Positions 21,194 to 33,186 of a DNA stretch of 64,000 nt are shown here, one piece after another (position 1 is the stretch's first letter; every line of letters starts with the position of its first letter). Under the pieces are notes generated by a model. It was given only the letters and a program-made list of their open reading frames with translations, had not been told where the DNA came from and searched no databases. The stretch is from Dryas octopetala (Eukaryota > Streptophyta > Magnoliopsida > Rosales > Rosaceae), in contig OY992835.1 in NCBI GenBank assembly GCA_963921425.1, positions 9,176,001 through 9,240,000 on the forward strand. The letters run 5' to 3'. Both the position numbers and the translations under genes were made by a program.

Positions 21194-24004
21194 TCAATTT
21201 GCTGCATTGTCTTCTCTCCCCACAAATATCCTCTCCCTTGCTTTCTCTGCCTGCAACATTTGTATAGGATGTACATATGTTTATGCTTTATGTTTATCTA
21301 TAGAACACATTTAAATTAGCTAAAGTCGATCAACGTACCTAAAATTAAATTAGCCAAGGAATAATTGAAAGAAATATTAATGGGAGTTTATTAGAAACCT
21401 GTTTTGTCCAATTGGTGAAACCAGTGATAAGAGCAAGAAGAGTAGATTGCACAGCAGAGCCAAAGACTATTCCAATCCAAAGGCCTTTCCCCCTTAAGCG
21501 TAGAGCAAATCCGAGTGCAGCACCCACCGGAAGCCCAACCAAATAAAATGCCCCAAGATTCACATAAGCCCCTATATGCTGCCACCCACTTCCTCTTGCT
21601 ACCCCTGAGATTCATGTGAAGTAGTAGCATCTCATGAACAAATTAACATAGTGCTTCTAAAATATGGACATTCTCCTTCCAAGAAAACAAAAGCTTACAT
21701 TATTGAGTGTCACTACAAGAAAAAAAGGTTTGGGAGAGGAACTAAGTTCGCCGCCCAAAGTCGAATTTCGTCGCCCAAAAATGGGCGACGAACTGAGTTC
21801 GTTGAGAGTTTGGCTGCCCAATCGATGACGCCCAAGAGTTTGGGCGACGAACCAGTAAATTTCGTCGCCCAAAGGCACCTGGGGCAACGGATTTTTTTCG
21901 TCTCCTGAAGCATATGATTCCTCGCCCAAAGCATGTTTGGGCGACGAAATTATTCGTCGCTTAAACCATGTTTTGGGAGAGGAATAAGGAGTTTCGTCGC
22001 CCAAATCATGTTTGGGCAACGAACTTAATTATTACTAGCCAAATCGTGTTTAGGCAACGAAATTGTTCGTCGCCTAAACATGCTTTGGGCGACGAACCTC
22101 TTTATTCCTCGCCCAAAATACTCTTAGGCGACGAAATTGTCCGTCGCCTAAACACGATTTGGGCGAGGAATGGTTATGTTCGTTGCCCAAAGCATGTTTA
22201 GGCGACGAACAATTTCGTCGCCTAAACATATTTAAAAATTTTTTTTTAATTTAAATTATATATTTGAATTTAATATTTAAAAGAAAAATATTTACTCAAA
22301 AACTATATAAAACAAAATTAATAAATTTATATATCCAAATATTCATACAAAGTAGTAATAACCCTAATGGTCAATCTATTCTAAACCAGTAGCATCATCA
22401 TCATTCATATCTGACGGAGGTTGATGAAAAGATGGTGGCGGGACAAACCCAGGTATCGCCTTGGTCAATGCAGCATACAACGCCTCCTTCTCAACTCTCT
22501 CAGCTCGTAAGTCCTCCTGCAACTTTTTCACTTGAGCGGACAACCCTGCGACGACTGCAGATGGCTGAGAAGAAGATGAAGACGAAGACGAAGACGAGGA
22601 TCGAACATCACGAATCCGTCCATATCTCTGCAAAAAATCGGTCAAATCAGAGTTCATATACCCGTTCAATTATTATTATAAGAATCACGATCGTTTATAC
22701 ACCCTAAACGCCAAACCTAACTTCTACATCTCTGATTGAGATAATTTTTTGCATGGATGATCTTTGAGTGGGGCACTAAGAAATGATCGATTCGGATCGT
22801 TAAAAACACAATAGAAAAGTGAGTTTCTACATATAAATACACTTGAAGAGTATAAGTCTATTAACTTTTTCGTTGAAACTTTGTCGATTCAACAATTGTG
22901 AAGACTACAATGTGATTTCAACAATCGGAGCCGTTCATTTTATTCGTTTATACTAAAAGATCATCCCTGCAAAAAATCGGCCAAATCGGAATTGATCTAC
23001 TCGAACGATTAGTATTAGAAAATTCACGATCGTTCATAAATTCGAGCACCGTTACGTAACTTTTACATCTCTGATTGAGCTAATTTTTTGTAATAATGAT
23101 CATTGAGTGAATAATTAAAAATTGAACGGTTTGGATTAATGGAAACACGATTGCATTATATGAATATAATCTACATAAAATTGTACAAAAAAAAAGGTAA
23201 TAAGACTTTGGGCGAGGAATATGCATGTTCCTCGCCCATACATTGGGCGAGGAACATACTTATTCGACGCCCAACGTATGGATCAACTGTCGTTTTAGCG
23301 CATTTTTTAGGCGACGAAATATTTTCGTCGCCCAAAGTTCCTTTAGGCGAGGAAAATTATATTCGTCGCCCAAAGTTATCTTGGGCGACGAATATGTTCG
23401 TCGCCCAAACCTGGATGAGATTAGGCGACAACGTTTATAGTTCGTCGCCCAAAGTTGCTTTGGGCGACGAATTTTGGTTCGTCTCTCAAAGTTTAGTCGC
23501 CCAAATATATTTTTCTTGCAGTGTGTTTAGCCTGTATCGTCTAATGATCTAAATCATTTATGTTTTAAGCCTTCATTCAAAGATTATTTTTACAAAAAGT
23601 CGTTAATTAAATCAGAAACTTTTAACTCTTTATTTAATTATCATTGTAATGTTTAGTATTTATTGGAAAACTTTTTTAATTTGTTTATTTATTTTATCAC
23701 CATTAGAAAACAGCCTAGATGGTTTTTGATTTGGACGATTTAAATAGAGTAGATCAGATCAATAAAAGGGCCTGAATAATGAACCAAATTTAGATCATTG
23801 AACTACATATATTGCAAGATGTGCCCACATTTAGTTCTTTCTTTTTTAAAAAAAGAGGATGTCCACTTTAAAAACTATCTATGAAGTATGAACAAAGAGA
23901 AGTACATATATATGAAAGCGATAATCAAATAACCTGAAAGAACTGCTTGTAAGCTGTCCATAGAGACTGAGAGACAAATCAACGGTGCCATAGTTGCAAC
24001 AGAA
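21194..24004 (-). CDS. MATE transporter end of exon 5, exons 6 and 7
   Basis: The continuation of exon 5 (24004-23934) encodes VATMAPLICLSVSMDSLQAV, in frame with the part at 29309. Exon 6 (21604-21399) encodes GVARGSGWQHIGAYVNLGAF and GKGLWIGI, typical of the MATE C-terminal half. Exon 7 (21250-21194) encodes AEKARERIFVGREDNAAN and a TGA stop. It was located from the TTGCAG acceptor and matching phase, and is too short to stand out as an ORF. Intron 5 holds a complete CACTA element (21711-23523). Confidence 0.82.
21708..23526. mobile_element. CACTA (En/Spm) element A, non-autonomous
   Basis: The left end CACTACAAGAAAAAAAGGTT at 21711 and the right end TTTTTCTTGCAGTG ending at 23523 form CACTA terminal repeats, flanked by the 3-bp duplication TGT (21708-21710 and 23524-23526). 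Both arms (about 21725-22225 and 23205-23515) are packed with the subterminal motif GGGCGACGAA/TTCGTCGCCC and the variant GGGCGAGGAA, spaced roughly every 20-50 bp in both orientations; such repeats bind the element's own TnpA-type protein. The centre keeps only a short piece of coding sequence. It is inserted in intron 5 of the MATE gene. Confidence 0.88.
22376..22628 (-). pseudogene. Terminal coding exon remnant of a CACTA-encoded protein
   Basis: After a TTTTTTGCAG acceptor the frame encodes RYGRIRDVR, a run of about 11 serines, a short coiled coil (VKKLQEDLRAERVEKEALYA) and an acidic end before a stop. Position and style fit the C-terminus of a plant En/Spm (CACTA) accessory or transposase protein; no catalytic domain remains. 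The assignment is from context. Confidence 0.45.
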
Positions 24005-24902
24005 TGTTGGTATAATATAATATAATATTATTTATTTATATTTAAGATTCAAAACTAATTTATTTGATTTTAAATATTCTGTCAGTTTAATTGAACAGTT
24101 ACAACTTTTCACTAAGGGTAACTTCTTATGGGCCTAATACAACAGTCATGACTCTTTAAAAGAGGCATGTAGATTTCTATTAATAGAAATCTCATCAGAC
24201 TGAAGAAAGAACGTTCTACACTTGTCTTTTATTCTGACTTTCATCATCCTCTTCCATATCCTACTCTCTCAACTTTCATACTCTATTTTGGGCAATCGAT
24301 ATTGACTTGACAACCGGTCTGCCGTTTGACGTGCATAGCGGATCAGACATCTGTGAGTTCATTGGGTTGTATCTTGGAGTTGTAGGCGACCGCCATAACC
24401 TGCACGTAGGAAGGCGTCTACGGCTTTAGGACAGCGACTGTCGTGCCTCTCTTGAATTCACAGGCCAGAATCTTTCATCTTATTTATTTACTGATAAGTC
24501 TGATATATACTTCTTGATTGTCATATAATTAATTAGTCATATATGTATTGATATATAATTATTAATTACTATATTTTAACAATCTAAAGCCGTAGAAAGA
24601 AATTGCATTGCATATATAAGTTTTTCTGCGTATCTGTTATATATCATCCATATATAGCATCTGATTGATTTGGGCTCCATTATTAATTAGGAGTTGTGTT
24701 GCAGTTCACTTAAATTTACTTTCTCATTCTGTGAAATCATCTTAGATTAATTTCAAATAATTTATGTTGTTGTGTGTTTAGACATCCATAAATTAGAGTA
24801 ACATTTATCTGTCAATCCATCTAGTGACAGGTTAATATTTAATTTCTACAGTGTTCTTGCTATCTAATCTCTCTCTTGCTAATTAAATATTAGTTTAATA
24901 AA

Positions 24903-27900
24903 ATGATAAATTTAGAAGAAGCCAGTAGTGTCAAACCTGAAAAATTTAGTGGCCAACATTTTCGTAGGTGGCAAAAACAAGTGAAATACTGGTTAACAGT
25001 CTTAGGACTAATTTCCGCCCTTGAAGAATCTGAACAAAATGACTCTGAACCAAACAATGAATCTACTTCTTGGTTTACTCCTGAACAAATAGAATACCAT
25101 TGCCATAATAGAATTTTAAGTGCCCTGTCTGATCATCTTTATGATGTGTATCATGCTACTACATCAACAGCCAAAGAACTTTGGGGTGTTTTAGAATCAG
25201 AATATGGAATTATAGATGCTGGCATTGATAGGTTCACTGCTTCAAACTTTAATAGCTATAAAATGGTTGACAATAAACCTGTAGGAGAACAAATTCATAA
25301 GTTTCAAGAGCTTTTAAGAGGAGTAGAAAAGAAAGGAACCAAGTTCAGTGAAGATTTTAAAGTTTCTTGCCTTATTGACAAGTTGCCTCCATCTTGGGAT
25401 GAGTTTGCAAGAACTCTAAGACATAAACAAGGGGAGTTTACTTTAAGCCAAGTCTTAAATTCACTTAGAGTTGAAGAGAAACATAGGTTAAAACAAAAGA
25501 AAGAAACTGAAAACTCACCTACTGTAAATTTGGTTGAAAGTGACAACAGAAAGAACAATAGAAACAATTGGAAAAATAGGAACAATAGGAACAATAGGAA
25601 CAACTTACAACCAAGGGGAAGAAACTTTAAGAATAGTCAAAATAAAAATAAGGACCAAGGGAGAGAGAAGAGGTCTTGCTTTGTTTGTGGAAGGACCAAT
25701 CATGTGGCAAAGGACTGCTATTACAAGAAGACTGAGGAATACAAGTCTAAACTAAATCAAAAAGGTCAAAAAGCCCAAGTGAATATGCTATTGGAGCAAG
25801 AGTCCTCTCAACCAATTTTCAAGTATGGCCCTTTAATTAATTTTACTTATCAAAATAAGGATTGGTTGTTAGATTCTGGAGCTAATATACATGTCTGTTT
25901 TAATCGTGGGTTATTCAAAAATTACCAGAAATCAAGTGGAGGAAGTGTAACTCTTGGAAATGACACAGTCGCTCAAGTGCTTGGGATTGGAGACATAGAG
26001 TTAAAGATGACATCTGGGAAAGTCTTAATACTAAAGGATGTGAGATATGTACCTGATGTTAGAAGAAATTTAGTTAGTGGTTCATCTTTAGTACAACAAG
26101 GTTATAAAGTTGTTTTAGAATCAAATAAGGTTGTAATTACTAAACACAATGTTTTTATTGGTAAAGGTTTTATTTGTGATGGTTTATTTAAATTAAATGT
26201 ATCTTTAGAGATTATTGGTACTCAAATTCTCAATGTAGAATCAAGTAATGTTTGGCATGGAAGGTTAGGACATATAAATTTAACAAAAATCAAGAGAATG
26301 ATGAATTTGGAGTTAGTTCCTAAATCAAACATAGACTTACATCACAAGTGTGAAATTTGTGTACAAGCAAAACAACCCAAGAAACCTTTTAAGTCTGTNN
26401 NNNNNNNNNNNNNNNNNNNNNNNNNNNNNNNNNNNNNNNNNNNNNNNNNNNNNNNNNNNNNNNNNNNNNNNNNNNNNNNNNNNNNNNNNNNNNNNNNNNN
26501 NNNNNNNNNNNNNNNNNNNNNNNNNNNNNNNNNNNNNNNNNNNNNNNNNNNNNNNNNNNNNNNNNNNNNNNNNNNNNNNNNNNNNNNNNNNNNNNNNNAA
26601 AACAGAAGTGGAAAATCAATTAGAGAGAAAAATCAAGAGGCTTAGATCAGATAGAGGTGGTGAGTATACTCTTACAGATCTTAATTTATTTTGTGAAGAA
26701 CATGGTATAATACATGAAGTAACAGCACCTTACTCTCCACAATCTAATGGAGTTGCTGAAAGGAAAAACAGAACTTTGTTGGACATGGTAAATTCAATGT
26801 TAATAAGTTCTGGGCTACCTGACAATCTGTGGGGGGAAGCAATTTTAACTGCATGTTTTATACTAAATAGAGTAATTTTTAAAGACAATAATGAAACCCC
26901 TTATGAATTTTGGAAGAAGAGAAGGCCTAATCTTCAAATCTTGAAAGTGTGGGGGTGTTTGGCTAAGGTTGCAATTCCTGATCCTAAGAGAAAGAAAATA
27001 GGACCCAAGACTGTAGACACTATTTTCCTAGGCTATGCTCATAATAGTTGTGCCAATAGATTTCTAGTCATCAATTCTGAAGTAAGTAATATTTTCAATA
27101 ACACAATTATGGAATCAAGGGATGCAACTTACTTTGAGGACATATTTCCTTTCAAATCTAGTGTCCCAAAACAAATAACAGAAAAATCTTGTGTTGATAC
27201 TAATAAAGCCTCTACTAGTACAAGTAAAGAAACAGAGTCTCAAGTGGAACTTAGAAGGAGTAAGAGGGCTAGAGTAGAAAAGAATTTTGGAGATGATTTC
27301 TATACCTTCCTAGTTGAGGGTGATCCAACAACTTATAAAGAAGCCACGACCTCATTAGATGCTCCATTTTGGAAAGAAGCAATTAATAGTGAGTTTGAAT
27401 CTATTATACAAAACAACACTTGGGAATTGACTAATCTACCTCCTGGGACAAAACCAATTGGCTGTAAGTGGGTATTTAGAAAGAAACTAAAACCAGATGG
27501 TAGTATAGATAAATACAAGGCTAGGTTAGTAGCTAAGGGCTTCTCACAAAAACAAGGAATAGATTATTTTGATACATACTCACCTGTCACTAGGATTACT
27601 ACTATTAGAACTCTTGTAGCATTAGCTTCCATACATAATTTGGTAGTTCATCAAATGGACGTTAAGACCGCTTTCTTGAATGGAGACTTAGATGAAGAAA
27701 TATATATGGCGCAACCTGAGGGTTTTATTGTGAAAGGTCAAGAGCATAAGGTTTGCAAGTTAGTTAAGTCTTTATATGGACTTAAACAAGCCCCTAAACA
27801 ATGGCATGAGAAGTTTGACAAAGTCATTTTGGATTATGAGTTCAATATTAATGAGCATGATAAGTGTGTTTATTATAAGGAAAGTAATGGAGAATGCATT

Positions 27901-28860
27901 ATCTTATGTCTTTATGTTGATGACATTTTGTTGTTTGGAACAAATTTAGAGATTGTGAAGGATGTGAAATGTTATCTTTCAAATAATTTTGATATGAAGG
28001 ACTTAGGAGAAGCCTACATAATTTTGGGAATGAAGCTAGAAAAAACACCAGTAGGCTATACCTTAAATCAAGCTAGTGCAATTGAGAAAATGCTACAGAA
28101 ATTTAATTATTTTTCATGTAAATTTGTTTCAACTCCATATGATCCAAGTGTAAATTTAAAGAAAAATGTGGGGGAACCTGTGTCTCAACTTAAATACTCA
28201 CAAATGATTGGATCATTGATGTACATAGCAAATAAAACTAGACCAGATATAGCCTATGCTGTAGGGAGATTAAGTAGATACACCCATAACCCAAGTAAGG
28301 ATCATTGGAATGCTTTAGAAAGAGTTTTTAAGTATCTAAGAGGAACATTAAATTTTTCTTTATGTTATAGAGGTTTTCCTGATGTAGTAGAAGGGTACAC
28401 TGATGCAAATTGGATTACTGATAGCTCTGATGTAAAATCAACTTCTGGATTTGTATTTATTTTGGGTGGAGCAGCTATCTCTTGGGGATCTAAAAAGCAA
28501 ACTATAATTTCTAGAAGTACCATGGAATCTGAACTTATAGCTTTGGATACTGCATGCATTGAGGCTGAATGGATTAAGAATTTTTTGCTCGACATACCAT
28601 TGGTTAGAAAACCCATACCTGCATTTTCAATACATTGTGACAATAAAGCAGTAATAGAGTTGGTAAAACAAACACATACAAATAAAAAAATGAATAGACA
28701 TATTCAAGTTAGATATAAATCTGTGAGGAGCTTGTTGAATAAAGAAGTTATATCTTTAGATTATGTTAAGTCAGAAAAGAATATTGCTGATCAGTTGACT
28801 AAAGGTTTATCTAGGAATGCAGTCCTAGATTTGTCGAGGGGGATGGGTTTAAACCCATAA
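24903..28860 (+). CDS. Ty1/copia gag-pol polyprotein (with assembly gap)
   Basis: Begins [20 protein letters not shown]. Gag has a UBN2-type region, an Asn/Arg-rich linker and a [14 protein letters not shown] zinc knuckle (CX2CX4HX4C). Protease has [12 protein letters not shown]. The pre-integrase HHCC finger includes WHGRLGHI and CEICVQAKQ. The first catalytic part of integrase falls in the gap at 26399-26598. After it follow RSDRGGEYT and NGVAERKNR, then reverse transcriptase with [12 protein letters not shown] and RNase H with [12 protein letters not shown] and ending SRGMGLNP. No stop or frameshift is visible on either side of the gap. The frame differs across the Ns, which is expected if 200 is an arbitrary gap size. 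By comparison with the family, about 65 residues are hidden. Confidence 0.9.
26399..26598. other. Assembly gap (200 N)
   Basis: Exactly 200 Ns inside the integrase coding region of the copia element, a conventional placeholder for a gap of unknown length. Confidence 0.99.
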
Positions 28861-29308
28861 GGAAGTCACCTAGGGAGGTAACCCAACCTTTGTGATTGGA
28901 GATCCCATGAAGGAGGTTCAATGGGTAGAAACAATCCATACTGCGTGACTTACTTTCCAGCACTCTAAAAAATGGAGGTTTAATTTTTAAAAAATCTTCT
29001 ACTCATCCCTATGACACTAGTGCTGATGATATGTGATGTTAAGGAAGGATTTTTATCCTAAATGAGTTTCGAGGCGGGCAAACTCCCGCAAGGTACTAGT
29101 CACATGTACTCTTGGAGAACTCACCTAAGTGAGAGTAGTCGTGAGGCCGCGACCGTGAGAATTGGGTTGTTCTCTAAAACTCTCATGAGAATCAAGATTA
29201 AGCGCATGGCCATTAATAGCGCTTACCCGCGTCAAGATAATGTATCGATATCATGTGTGTGATAGTTGTAATTTGAATTATAGGAATATAGTTCAAGACT
29301 TAGTTCAC

Positions 29309-29624
29309 TATTCCACCACCTGCTTCTCACTACTAAAAGCCTGTCCTAGAACATAGCGATAGTAGAAGAGAATCGGGATTACAATAATTACCTCACTGAC
29401 TGAAAGAAACATTGCGGCGAAAACAGCTAATCGAGCTGCTTGTGGATTACCAGCTCCTAATTCATTTGACACTCGAGTACTGAAAAATAGTTTAGGTTTT
29501 AGTTTTATTTGAGTAACTTTCAAACACCTAGCTACCAGTTAGAGTTTTAATAGGACATGGGTAATTGAACAAAAGGTTAGAGCATGTAAGTGCATGAATG
29601 CCTTGTTAGCATCTTAACGGGTAC

Positions 29625-29659
<35 letters not shown>

Positions 29660-30473
29660 TTGAGGGAGCTTCAAATAAGGATGACTTAATTATATAAGAA
29701 AAATGTAGACATTTTATCTCGAGCTTACAATTTAATCATCAAAATTGTTTATCTTTTAGAACATCATTCAAATATCATCCATGTAAAAAAATATACAAAT
29801 AGAAAATGGTTTAGCCATTTGATTACGATCAACAATATTTCAATTTTATCTGATGAATTGCATTTCTCTGGATAATTAGATGATCAAACAATTACAGATT
29901 TGACTAATTTTTCTTTTTAAAAAAATGGTCCTTAATGACCTAAAAAATAGATGACCGTATGGTTCCGATAATTGAATTTCAGTATAGGGTTGTCCCCATG
30001 GAGGATCTTATTTTCCTTAAAATAAGGACATCCTTAATTGAAGCTCCCTCATTATGCCTTATGAATAAAGTATGGACATAATGCCTTTGAAGTTATAATT
30101 AACCCTAACGGTGAGAGAGAGTAGGAAAATGAGAATAGGTAAAAAAAAATATAAGATACTGACAGAGTGCATTGAAAATTAACATGATTATAACATACCT
30201 TGCAGCAGCTCCGAATCTATATGATAAAATGAAGTGCAATGTAGAGATTGTAAGGCTACATAATCACGAAGAATACAAGAGAGTTTGAGTCGTATATATA
30301 TATATATCTGAAATATTATTCTCTCCCTCTTTCAAATAAGGAGGTTGCGAATAGCCGATCGAATAGCTACTGAGATTGAAGTATACCATATGGAAAGCAC
30401 TGAAGTCTCCAGCTCCGGATTTGGTAGAAGGCCGGACAGCAAAGTAATCAGCTCACATGACCACCATTTAAGA
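29309..30473 (-). CDS. MATE transporter exons 3, 4 and first part of 5
   Basis: Exon 3 (30473-30387) encodes [20 protein letters not shown], the conserved [13 protein letters not shown] block, and follows a TTGTAG acceptor. Exon 4 (30255-30199) encodes [18 protein letters not shown]. Exon 5 (from 29479) encodes [20 protein letters not shown], the second MATE hallmark ([12 protein letters not shown]), and runs to SSEKQVVEY. There it is cut by the end of a Ty1/copia element at about 29308. A 391-bp MITE lies in intron 4 (29661-30051). All splice borders are GT/AG. Confidence 0.85.
29629..29657. repeat. (TA)n microsatellite
   Basis: About 14 TA units directly next to the MITE at 29661. Confidence 0.9.
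29661..30051. mobile_element. MITE in MATE intron 4
   Basis: Terminal inverted repeats TGAGGGAGCTTCAAATAAGG (29661) and the complement of CCTTAATTGAAGCTCCCTCA (30032-30051). The 391-bp interior carries a variant of the module ending CTAAAAAATAGA. Non-coding. No clear target duplication. Confidence 0.7.
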
Positions 30474-31671
30474 CTACAATTTCGTCAAAGTAAAAGAAAT
30501 TAAAAAATGACAAAACTAAAGTCCTGTAATATCGGTTGTTTCCAATTCCTTTCAATTTTTTTAAATTATGTCCCTATACCTAGCAATCAAGTCTTTAACA
30601 AAGCATGCAATCAATCGATTGGTTAAACTAGCTAGTATCGAGAAGTTATGTGACCCTTGCATGCAACATTAATGTACGTAGGGACTTTATTTATAATTAA
30701 CGAAAGTTCATTACTGAGACCCTGCTTAGAAAAATGAAACTGTGCTAGGACTATTTTTATATACCCTTAAATCAAAGTCACAAGTAAGGGTTACGTGACC
30801 TATCAATCTAACTTAATTATAAACTTGTAAAATGACCTAAATTAGAGGGTCCACAACGTACTCCACATACACTAATACAATTTGGTCAAAACTACAACCA
30901 ATTTGGTTTCCTAAAAAATAATATTTGAATAGGGAAAATAGAAAAAGGAGAAGAAATATATTTATAATGATATGAGGCAATTGCTTGTGACCAGAAAATG
31001 ACTACCAATTGATGATTATTTGTTCATACACAAGCAGAGGACCATGCGTGACAATCGTAGCCTAAGGCGGCATGGTAGACTACGCACTTACTGAAAATCT
31101 ACTAGAATAGTTTAAGTATTTCAATTATTTCTTATGTTGTGTTAACTATCTATAATATCATCATATACAAGAGGGCTTAGTTTTAATTTCCAATGTTTAA
31201 CACTTTAACTCCATGCTTTCACTCTTTCTCCCACATATTTGCTTTTTTGTTTTCTGGAACATCTTTCCATACAAAAAACCAACCCTCCGCAAACACAAAA
31301 CTACACATTTTCTCATTTTCACTCTGCAATCTTCATGACAAATTGGTTGATCGTTCAAAGAATCTTCATTATTCAATTCATTGCTAATGTATCTGGGTTA
31401 AACACAAAACGGTGATTGGATCCATCATCAGGGGATCCAAAAAGATATATACGTGGGACCCATCTTGGACTCCGCCGTCGTTCATCTGATGGCTATGATC
31501 AGTGTCAAGAATCAAGATTGGACGGTCATAAGGGAGCTTCTACTGGGCTTCAATTTCCCACTTCACATCATCAGCCATCACAGTTAAGTCATTCTAAATA
31601 CATCTGACTATCTGAGGGTCGTAAGGGAGCTTCGGCTGGGCTTCAATTTCCCACTTTGGAACCAACCGCAT
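30474..31671. other. Non-coding sequence between MATE exon 3 and APO4
   Basis: Formally part of the huge MATE intron 2. AT-rich to about 31380, then more GC-balanced 3' flank of APO4. No further exon or element end could be identified, so the left breakpoint of the foreign segment is unresolved. Confidence 0.45.
31524..31658. repeat. Short direct repeat downstream of APO4
   Basis: A segment of about 42 bp containing GGGCTTCAATTTCCCACTT occurs at 31524-31565 and again at 31617-31658, spaced by 93 bp. Confidence 0.7.
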
Positions 31672-32853
31672 TTACATTTGATCTTTCGGATGGCACAAAC
31701 CTTGATTTACACTCAGAGTTAATCCCTGCAATTTCATCATACAATGATACTTTGAGGGTGCAATGGCACCTGCCTGTGTGCATAGTTCTACTACTGCTGG
31801 AGCATGCCCATAAAAGCCCCTCCCTTCGTTCAAAAGCACTGGAGGATCCTGAGGCCGCCGCCGCCATACAATCTTTGGAGGCACAAGATCATCCACTCCT
31901 GCCTTTCTCCAATAGTGGGTTCCTTGCCAACTCTCATACTTAAAAACTCCACAAAGCCTAGCCTTATGCCCAGATGGCCCAACATGAACTTCTGAACAAT
32001 GTTGACAGACTTTTGCTGGATAAACCATCAACAACTTCTCCACACCATTTCTAAGTATTTCCCACGCCCTCAAAGTTCCACTGGCAATCAGAATCAGGTC
32101 ATCAGGTGACAAGGACTCAGCACCATCAACACCAACAGAATCCCTTTCCGAGTTCCAAGTTCCAGAATTTTGATTTTCATCATTTGCCCCTGCTTGCCAG
32201 CATAGCTCAACAACTGCAGGAACACGTTCAAAGTCAAACCTTTGATGGTGTTTAATAACATCCTGGAACATGTGCTTCAGGTGAAATGCCTCTACTGGAA
32301 CAAGTACATCATTCAAACCACCAATTATCCATTCATGAACCCGGTTCTTGCCACGATGTTTGTAACCACAACAAGTCTGAATTAAGTGGCCTTTCTCGCC
32401 CATATATACTTCTGGACAGAACCTGCAAAAGTAGGGATGAAAAAAATGGTCTTTTCGTTTGAGTCACAAAAATTATCCATTTAGAGCAGTAGGGAGAACG
32501 GAAGTTCCATAAGATTAACTCTAATTTGGAAAACATAGCCTGTCAAAGAAAGTAAATTGAACAAAAAAAGCACACCTTAGTTGGTTGGGGACTTACTTGC
32601 AGGCCATAACCGGGATCACTTTGAGGAGGGTAGAGACGCCTTGAAAAAGTAGCCTCCGGGAATTAAGGACCTCCTGGGCCACTGGTACCATGCCCTTCAC
32701 TGGGTAATCCTTAGCCCGGTTTTGGATTCTCTTCTGAATCATAGGCCTTAGCTTTCTCAAGTCCACCTTGTTCGAGCTGTAATGCCTTGAAAAGCTGTAC
32801 ATGATTTTGCAACTGAAACTGGAACTCTCGCACAATTTCTTCCACAGTGCCAT
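31672..32853 (-). CDS. APO4: APO protein 4-like, mitochondrial RNA-binding factor
   Basis: Two exons: 32853-32597 and 32422-31672, with an intron (32596-32423) bounded by GTAAGT and TTTTGCAG. The product is 335 residues. The N-terminus [20 protein letters not shown], rich in Ser/Lys/Arg and lacking acids, suits an organelle targeting peptide. Two APO repeats follow: one with [20 protein letters not shown] and [12 protein letters not shown], the other with [17 protein letters not shown] and [12 protein letters not shown]. The paired CxxC...H...C motifs are those of the plant-specific APO family, which binds RNA and supports group II intron splicing; APO1 acts in chloroplasts and APO4 in mitochondria. 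The subfamily call rests on the overall pattern I recall for APO4. Coding sequence, splice sites and length look intact. It lies head to head with eIF1 and inside the enlarged MATE intron 2. Confidence 0.88.
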
Positions 32854-33186
32854 AATTTCCTTTTGTTCCCAAAATTTTATCAAACATAAATTCAAATCTG
32901 CTCCACAAGGGGTAGACAAAAGCCAATGAGTCAAGTCCAGAAAACATAGCAAAACATTACAAGGTCAAGATAAGTATAACATATTCAGAAATGTTTTTAG
33001 AACAAAACAACTATTTGATATTTTCATGATACTATTACAATTCTACTTCAATCCTCGAGTTTGTGTAATAACAAGCATTACAGATTAATATTTAATATCA
33101 ACCTAATCAAATCAAAAAGAAATTAGATATAAATATGCAATCAATCAAACATAACCCAAAAGAAAAAGAAAAAGAAAACCTAAACA
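32854..33186. other. APO4 upstream region
   Basis: Leader and promoter side of APO4, T/A-rich. No clear TATA box stands out. It would have been continuous with the eIF1 upstream region (36113-36609) before the solo LTR inserted. Confidence 0.5.

Larger units (their letters stand above)
24005..29308 (+). mobile_element. Ty1/copia element inserted in MATE exon 5
   Basis: The left edge TGTTGGTATAATATAATATA (24005) looks like an LTR start, and an uninterrupted copia polyprotein follows (24903-28860), then about 440 bp of non-coding 3' sequence up to the MATE coding sequence at 29309. No second copy of the 24005 sequence occurs at the right end and no matching 5-bp duplication was found, so the 3' LTR appears to be missing. 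The element contains a 200-N gap, so LTR collapse in the assembly is possible. Primer-site and LTR/leader borders between 24005 and 24902 could not be fixed. Confidence 0.78.

Noticed and set aside
21711-23523. Regular short repeats resembling a CRISPR array or operator cluster
   Set aside because: The repeats are in both orientations with irregular spacing, inside an element with CACTA ends and a 3-bp duplication: plant CACTA subterminal repeats.
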